NCBI GenBank assembly: GCA_018894595.1
Contig: JAHIPN010000058.1
Span: 1 to 8,541 of the forward strand
Origin: a bacterium
GTDB lineage: Bacteria; Atribacterota; JS1; SB-45; 34-128
Direction: 5' to 3'
Length of the DNA stretch: 8,541 bases
In this document: piece after piece, positions 5,983-8,541 of the stretch
Layout: each line of letters begins with the position of its first letter
Position numbering within the stretch: position 1 is the stretch's first letter
Program-made: the position numbers and the translations under genes
Notes under the pieces: generated by a model
What the model saw: only the letters and a program-made list of their open reading frames with translations
What the model was told of the DNA's origin: nothing
The model's database searches: none

Positions 5983-6658
5983 AGAGACGTGACAACTTAA
6001 TTCTGGCGTCATCAGTGGTAAATTGCCAATTGACTTTTGCATTTTTGTTATTTCTATGGCTCTGCCATGCAGCGGCTTCGCTCATGACTTTTTCAATATT
6101 GCCAATCCTCCTGTTGAGGCATTGCCCAAGGAGAACGTTCAGTTCGATTTCAGCCATATTCAACCAACTCCCATGTTTTGGAGTGTATATGAATTCAAAT
6201 TTGTTCCATAACGATTTTGCTTTATCGGGCTTAAAGGTTTCATAGAGTGCCCCGGGAGTGTGAGTATTCAGGTTGTCCATGACTAAAGTTATTTTATCAG
6301 CTCCATGATAACTTGCTGCTATATCTTCAAGAAAGTAAGCCCAGTCATTTTTTGTTTTTCTTTCGGTGATCTTTACGATACGTTTTCCGGCTAAAGGCTC
6401 ACTGGCCATGAAAATATTACAGACACCCCAACGCTTGTATTCGTAATCATGCTTGGCAACATGTCCAGGTGAGGCCGCAATGGGAATTTTTGTTTCCGCA
6501 ATTAACTGTTTTGGTGATTCATCCATGCATACTACTGGATATTTTGGATCAAAAGACCGCTTGTATACATCCAACACCATTTCCATATGTGCAACGAAGT
6601 TGCCATTTTGTTCTGGAGGGATTACCCAACCTTTTTGGCGCCAAGGTTTAATTTCGTT
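5963..6658 (-). CDS. IS630 transposase, catalytic part (orfB frame)
   Basis: This frame carries the DDE catalytic core. In the fused 377-aa numbering the triad is D192 (VVCMDES), D274 (LVMDNLNTH) and E316 (GSWLNMAEIE), all in the usual IS630 motif contexts. The frame has no strong start of its own. Its first ATG (complement of 6584-6586) lies well inside the conserved region, and the codons upstream back to about 6658 read NEIKPWRQKGW, as expected for the family. I therefore read it as the downstream part of one protein expressed by recoding from orfA, not as a separate gene. The reading frame is open to a TGA in the left inverted repeat. With all three catalytic residues present, it could be active. 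Confidence 0.85.
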   Translation of the reverse strand, partial: NEIKPWRQKGWVIPPEQNGNFVAHMEMVLDVYKRSFDPKYPVVCMDESPKQLIAETKIPIAASPGHVAKHDYEYKRWGVCNIFMASEPLAGKRIVKITERKTKNDWAYFLEDIAASYHGADKITLVMDNLNTHTPGALYETFKPDKAKSLWNKFEFIYTPKHGSWLNMAEIELNVLLGQCLNRRIGNIEKVMSEAAAWQSHRNNKNAKVNWQFTTDDARIKLSRLYPSIET

Positions 6659-7095
6659 TTTTTTAAAACCTGACGTATTGTTTCGTGAGAAATGCTGTCA
6701 ATATAATTAAGTTCAACAACTTTATCAGCCAGCAGCCGCATAGACCACCGGGAAAAACCCTCTGGCGGGTCGCTGCAACTCAAGGCAATAAGATGTGCTT
6801 CAAAATCTCCATCGGCCTTTTTGGCGTATATTCGACTCCCCTTCTTACCGTTTAACGTTATGTCAAGACCTTCTTCTATAAATCGCTTTTTGACTCGGTC
6901 AATTTTCCTCATGCCGATTTTCAGAACTCGGGAGGTTTCTTCATTAGTAGAGCGTTTTTTCTGGAAATTTCCTTCATCGCAACTAAGTAAAAGCAAGGCA
7001 TTTATGACTTTCTGTGATTTATGGATACCCTTGGAAACGATTTTGTTTAAATATTCTCTTTCCTCTTTTGTTAAAGTGACGACATACTTTTTCAT
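6622..7095 (-). CDS. IS630 transposase, DNA-binding part (orfA frame)
   Basis: This frame encodes 157 aa with helix-turn-helix regions typical of the IS630 N-terminus: TKEEREYLNKIV, then NEETSRVLKIGMRKIDRVKKRFIEEG, then SISHETIRQVLKK. The start is the ATG at the complement of 7093-7095, with GGAGG (complement of 7103-7107) at 7-nt spacing. Upstream in-frame starts at 7101 and beyond are too close to, or before, this SD. After the A8 run the frame reads into unrelated residues (TKLNLGAKKVG) and stops at TAA (complement of 6622-6624). A -1 shift at the A run restores the conserved sequence. Alone, this product could bind the IS ends and act as an inhibitor, as truncated transposases of some IS families do; that is inference. 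Confidence 0.85.
   Translation of the reverse strand: MKKYVVTLTKEEREYLNKIVSKGIHKSQKVINALLLLSCDEGNFQKKRSTNEETSRVLKIGMRKIDRVKKRFIEEGLDITLNGKKGSRIYAKKADGDFEAHLIALSCSDPPEGFSRWSMRLLADKVVELNYIDSISHETIRQVLKKTKLNLGAKKVG
6657..6664 (-). promoter_or_regulatory. A8 slippery site for -1 recoding in IS630 transposase
   Basis: Read on the minus strand, eight A residues follow GTTTT and precede CG. Reading one A twice moves the ribosome from the orfA frame (KKTKLNL) to the conserved frame (KKNEIKPW) and gives an uninterrupted 1134-nt coding length. Polymerase slippage that adds one A would do the same. A simple one-base deletion mutation in the A run looks identical and cannot be excluded. Confidence 0.6.
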
Positions 7096-7139
7096 ATTCA
7101 TTCCTCCATGAGTGATTATGAAAAAGTATATCATATTCA

Positions 7140-7167
7140 ATACGCCATTTCAAGCTTGACATGACAC
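7140..7167 (-). repeat. IS630 right inverted repeat (transposase 5' end)
   Basis: Read on the minus strand it begins GTGTCATGTCAAG and then diverges from the left end, with 22 of 28 bases matching. It lies about 45 bp upstream of the transposase start. Confidence 0.85.
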
Positions 7168-7280
7168 TAGTGAATATATAGAAGTATTTAACTAAATTAC
7201 AGTGTTTAAAATAAATATTTTAATGTCTTAAGAAATAGGATAAAATTTATTGAAATATTATCCAGATTCTTCTTTTTTAA

Positions 7281-7289
7281 TGTTATAAT
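7281..7289 (+). promoter_or_regulatory. extended -10 promoter
   Basis: TGTTATAAT is a perfect extended -10 (TG, one base, TATAAT). No good -35 exists at 17 bp; extended -10 promoters need it less. A start site near 7295-7297 is predicted, just before the first hairpin of the right-hand region. Confidence 0.5.
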
Positions 7290-7295
7290 TATAAG

Positions 7296-7385
7296 TACAA
7301 AAGGGAGTGCGATTTGCCAAAATTACGCTCCCTTTTTTATGGCTATACCGAAAGATTTAACATATATTTTCCTTTCGGTTTTTTT
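7296..7385 (+). ncRNA. candidate short RNA of two hairpins
   Basis: The predicted transcript from the extended -10 contains a contiguous 11-bp stem (7299-7309 with 7326-7336, including one U-G pair), the motif TGGCTATA (7340-7347), and a second hairpin followed by a T run. It has no start codon with a usable SD. It may be an independent short RNA of about 90 nt, or the 5' end of a longer structured RNA if termination is incomplete. The sequence CTCCCTTTT followed shortly by TGGCTATA resembles the linker of the two larger modules downstream, which links this piece to them. Confidence 0.4.
7347..7385 (+). terminator. Rho-independent terminator
   Basis: CCGAAAG (7348-7354) pairs exactly with CTTTCGG (7372-7378), extended by A7347-T7379, and seven T residues follow (7379-7385). 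The 17-nt loop is long, but the stem and T run fit an intrinsic terminator on the + strand. The hairpin just upstream also ends in a T run (7333-7338) and could act as a second one. Confidence 0.6.
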
Positions 7386-7445
7386 ATTTTATTAGACTTA
7401 AATATTTTTTTTCAGTATCTCTTACCCAGCAAATTGAGGACCCAC

Positions 7446-7477
7446 TTTCTCTCTCTCTATCTCTCTATCTCTCTCTC
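7446..7477 (+). repeat. CT-rich low-complexity tract
   Basis: A nearly pure pyrimidine tract of CT and TATC units. It is complementary in character to the GA-rich tails at about 7735-7760 and 8338-8378, so long-range pairing is possible. Simple replication slippage explains it equally well. Confidence 0.6.
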
Positions 7478-7560
7478 ATTAGTTATTACCATGACAATGT
7501 TTTCTAATATTTTACATTTAGTTTAGATTTAATTTAATTTATCGTAATTTAATCTTCACC

Positions 7561-7765
7561 CCGCAAAAGAGAGATAAAAAAATAAATGAAAGGATAATAG
7601 CGGGAATTTTTTATCTCCCTTTTCGGTGACTATATCTTTCGGATTCCTTATGGTTAGCGATAAGTAAAAACATATGTAAATAAAAAGTTAAAAGAAAAGA
7701 AACATTTTTATTTATATATTTTTCACCTATCGCCAGGAGAAGAGAAGGAGAGGAGAAGAAAATTA
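7561..7765 (+). repeat. structured RNA module, copy 1
   Basis: The first hairpin pairs CCG (7561-7563) with CGG (7624-7626), AAAAG (7565-7569) with CTTTT (7619-7623), and GAGATAAAAAA (7571-7581) with 7607-7617. It has a single-base bulge (C7564) and one mismatch (A7570/C7618). The linker TGACTATATCTTT (7627-7639) follows, and then GATTCCTTATG. The second hairpin has GCGATA (7657-7662) paired with TATCGC (7728-7733). Inside is an asymmetric loop and an A/T stem (TAAATAAAAA 7677-7686 with 7705-7714). A purine-rich tail (7735-7762) ends the module. Copy 2 repeats this order. Confidence 0.65.
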
Positions 7766-7832
7766 AAGCAACAATTTAATCCACCCCGGTTATCTCTAAT
7801 TTTACAACTCATCCACGCGCGGGGCGGGTAAC

Positions 7833-8021
7833 TTTCCTTCCCCCTTAAATCCCCCCTAAGACCCCCCTCTTATCCCCCTTCTTTTTCGTATCGTGTTTTT
7901 TTCCCGTACTGCCTCACCTCGGGGTCGTGAACTCCCCCTGTTGGCTCATCAGATACGGAAAAACACGCTAATTAAGGTTAGGCTATGATTCATTAGGGGG
8001 GAAGCATAAGGGGGAAGGAAA
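7833..8021 (+). other. 25-bp long-range stem closing a G/C-rich RNA domain
   Basis: TTTCCTTCCCCCTTA (7833-7847) pairs perfectly with 8007-8021, and TCCCCCCTAA (7850-7859) pairs perfectly with 7993-8002. They are separated by a small internal loop (2 and 4 nt). Inside lies CGTGTTTTT (7892-7900) with AAAAACACG (7959-7967), continuing after a 3-nt bulge as CCGTA (7904-7908) with TACGG (7954-7958), and a small GGGG/CCCC hairpin (about 7921-7937). Such a nested set of perfect stems is very unlikely by chance in A/T-rich DNA. Confidence 0.7.
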
Positions 8022-8045
8022 AACTGCGGTCGATTCACCTTCACT

Positions 8046-8063
8046 CTACCAGCATAAAGGTAG
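8046..8063 (+). other. small hairpin in the central RNA domain
   Basis: CTACC (8046-8050) pairs with GGTAG (8059-8063) around AGCATAAA. An outer CGAT/ATCG pairing (8031-8034 with 8068-8071) may extend it. Alone it would be weak; it counts mainly as part of the surrounding structure. Confidence 0.4.
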
Positions 8064-8151
8064 GCTTATCGTTCTTTCCTCTCTCCCTTGCCCCGCCCCT
8101 ATTTGCGAACCTTTTCGTGCATCTGCCATCTCTCGTGGTTTAGTCTTCTTC

Positions 8152-8378
8152 CCGTAAAAACAAGATAATCACAAACACCCGGCAAGCAGGGAAGAGGTAG
8201 CTTGCCTGGTTTGTGCCTATCTTCTTTTTCGATGGCTATATCTTTTTTGATTCTTTATGTTTGCGCGATAAGAAAAAAATCTCAGAACAAAAAAAGAAGA
8301 TACCTTTTTCTGATCTGAGATTTTTTTACCTATCGCGAGGGAAAAGAGAAGGAGAAGGGAGAAAAACCAGGAGAGAAA
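8152..8378 (+). repeat. structured RNA module, copy 2
   Basis: The first hairpin pairs CG (8153-8154) with CG (8230-8231), then has bulge T8155. It continues AAAAA (8156-8160) with TTTTT (8225-8229), a C/C mismatch, AAGATA (8162-8167) with TATCTT (8218-8223), CACAAAC (8170-8176) with GTTTGTG (8209-8215), and GGCAAGC (8181-8187) with GCTTGCC (8200-8206). The linker TGGCTATATCTTT (8233-8245) then GATTCTTTATG follows. The second hairpin has CGCGATA (8264-8270) with TATCGCG (8331-8337) and a perfect 14-bp inner stem (8273-8286 with 8314-8327), topped by AAAAAG/CTTTTT. A purine-rich tail follows. Several differences from copy 1 preserve pairing. Confidence 0.65.
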
Positions 8379-8391
8379 AAACAAAGAAAGA

Positions 8392-8438
8392 GCAATACAC
8401 TCACCAGCAAATAGTAATTTACCTGGTGAGAGTATTGC
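8392..8438 (+). other. hairpin of 15 bp
   Basis: GCAATAC (8392-8398) pairs with GTATTGC (8432-8438) and CTCACCAG (8400-8407) pairs with CTGGTGAG (8423-8430). One A/A mismatch (8399, 8431) separates them and the loop is 15 nt. It is not followed by a T run, so it is not a terminator on either strand. Confidence 0.65.
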
Positions 8439-8454
8439 CAGGGAGAAAGAAAGA

Positions 8455-8504
8455 CCGGTTAACACAACCTAAAAGAAAAAGCCCTTTTAGATTGTGATCA
8501 CCGG
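8455..8504 (+). other. hairpin of 17 bp near the window end
   Basis: CCGGT (8455-8459) pairs with ACCGG (8500-8504), CACAA (8463-8467) with TTGTG (8492-8496), and CTAAAAG (8469-8475) with CTTTTAG (8484-8490). One small internal loop and one C/A mismatch interrupt it. The loop is AAAAAGCC. It has no T run after it. It could be the closing 3' hairpin of the structured RNA. Confidence 0.6.
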
Positions 8505-8541
8505 AAGAAAGGATAAAATTATATTTCAGTAAATAAGGCAA

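Larger units (their letters stand above)
5955..7167 (-). mobile_element. IS630-family insertion sequence, 1213 bp, with recoded transposase
   Basis: The element is bounded by inverted repeats and flanked on both sides by TA (5953-5954 and 7168-7169), the IS630 target duplication. The flanks read ACTAGT on both sides, consistent with the CTAG preference known for some IS630 members. Because ACTAGT is itself a palindrome, the inverted repeat appears to extend to 17 perfect bases (5951-5967 and 7155-7171). It carries only a transposase, on the minus strand, and both ends are intact. It lies between a hypothetical gene and the structured right-hand region. Confidence 0.9.
7561..8504 (+). ncRNA. 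candidate large structured noncoding RNA of unknown class
   Basis: About 950 bp with no credible gene are almost fully accounted for by long stems and purine-rich linkers. The order is: module 1 (hairpin 7561-7626, linker, hairpin 7657-7733, purine tail); a G/C-rich domain closed by a 25-bp stem (7833-7859 with 7993-8021), with GGGGCGGG (7821-7828) able to pair with CCCGCCCC (8092-8099); module 2 (8153-8231, linker, 8264-8337, purine tail); and two further hairpins (8392-8438, 8455-8504). The G/C-rich domain stands out in an A/T-rich background, as structured RNAs do in A/T-rich genomes. The + strand is favoured by purine-rich loops and linkers, the upstream promoter and terminators, and some G-U pairs. 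Two A-C mismatches would be wobble pairs on the minus strand, so the strand is not certain. I found no group II intron domain V and no tRNA. Large RNAs such as OLE, GOLLD, ROOL and HEARO are candidates to test, not assignments. It may continue past the window end. Confidence 0.55.

Noticed and set aside
6821..7111. 96-aa and other + strand frames across the IS element
   Set aside because: They are antisense to a clear IS630 transposase and have no recognisable motifs.
7308..7312. TGCG/GTGCG-like start of a group II intron
   Set aside because: No domain V hairpin, no 3' boundary and no intron-encoded protein are visible in the window.
7314..7526. 70-aa open frame on the + strand
   Set aside because: It runs through a terminator and the CT tract, has no SD, and encodes Phe/Leu/Ser low-complexity sequence.
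8213..8497. Open frames on both strands (94 aa on +, 82 aa on -) over the right end
   Set aside because: Both translate to low-complexity Lys/Arg or Phe/Leu/Ser runs, lack an SD, and overlap strong hairpins. They are open because the DNA is purine/pyrimidine biased.
7561..8504. CRISPR array or iteron-type origin in the repeat-rich right region
   Set aside because: There are only two diverged modules about 590 bp apart, without regular short repeats and spacers, and no DnaA-box cluster or replication gene.

Overview
The window looks like accessory DNA from a low-GC Firmicute, probably of the Clostridia type. This is inferred from the strong A/T bias, the good Shine-Dalgarno (SD) sites (AGGAGA, AGGTGAT, GGAGGAG, AAGGGGG) and the use of TTG as well as ATG starts. 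No core or housekeeping gene is visible. Genes are short, widely spaced and separated by diverged repeats and hairpins, as expected for a defence or mobile-element island.

Left part (1-2974): a DUF2971-family protein, then a 577-aa protein whose C-terminal half is a caspase-like CHAT peptidase with a visible His/Cys dyad (H321, C451) and an unrecognised alpha/beta N-terminal half. Middle (2975-5941): a repeat-rich spacer; a zinc-ribbon/TPR-like protein; a candidate toxin-antitoxin pair (137-aa candidate toxin, then an MqsA-like zinc-ribbon/HTH protein with an odd C-terminal extension) behind a 19-bp palindrome that could be its operator; and a 141-aa unknown protein. Two of these genes (3530 and 5516) have their SD in the loop of a perfect inverted repeat that ends in the start codon. 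Two 56-bp repeats (52/56 identical) and several degenerate relatives lie between the genes.

An IS630-family element (5955-7167) follows, flanked by TA inside ACTAGT. Its transposase is split into two frames that join at an A8 run, so a -1 recoding event would give a 377-aa DDE transposase.

Right part (7172-8541): about 1.3 kb with no credible gene but many long, mostly perfect stems, including a 25-bp stem closing a G/C-rich domain. One module (hairpin, conserved linker, second hairpin, purine-rich tail) occurs twice about 590 bp apart, and the copies differ by compensatory base changes. This is single-sequence evidence for selection on RNA structure. I read it as a candidate large structured noncoding RNA, possibly preceded by a separate ~90-nt transcript with an extended -10 promoter and terminator. 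I could not assign it to a known class. It is the most interesting item in the window; the CHAT protein and the SD-in-loop hairpins come next.
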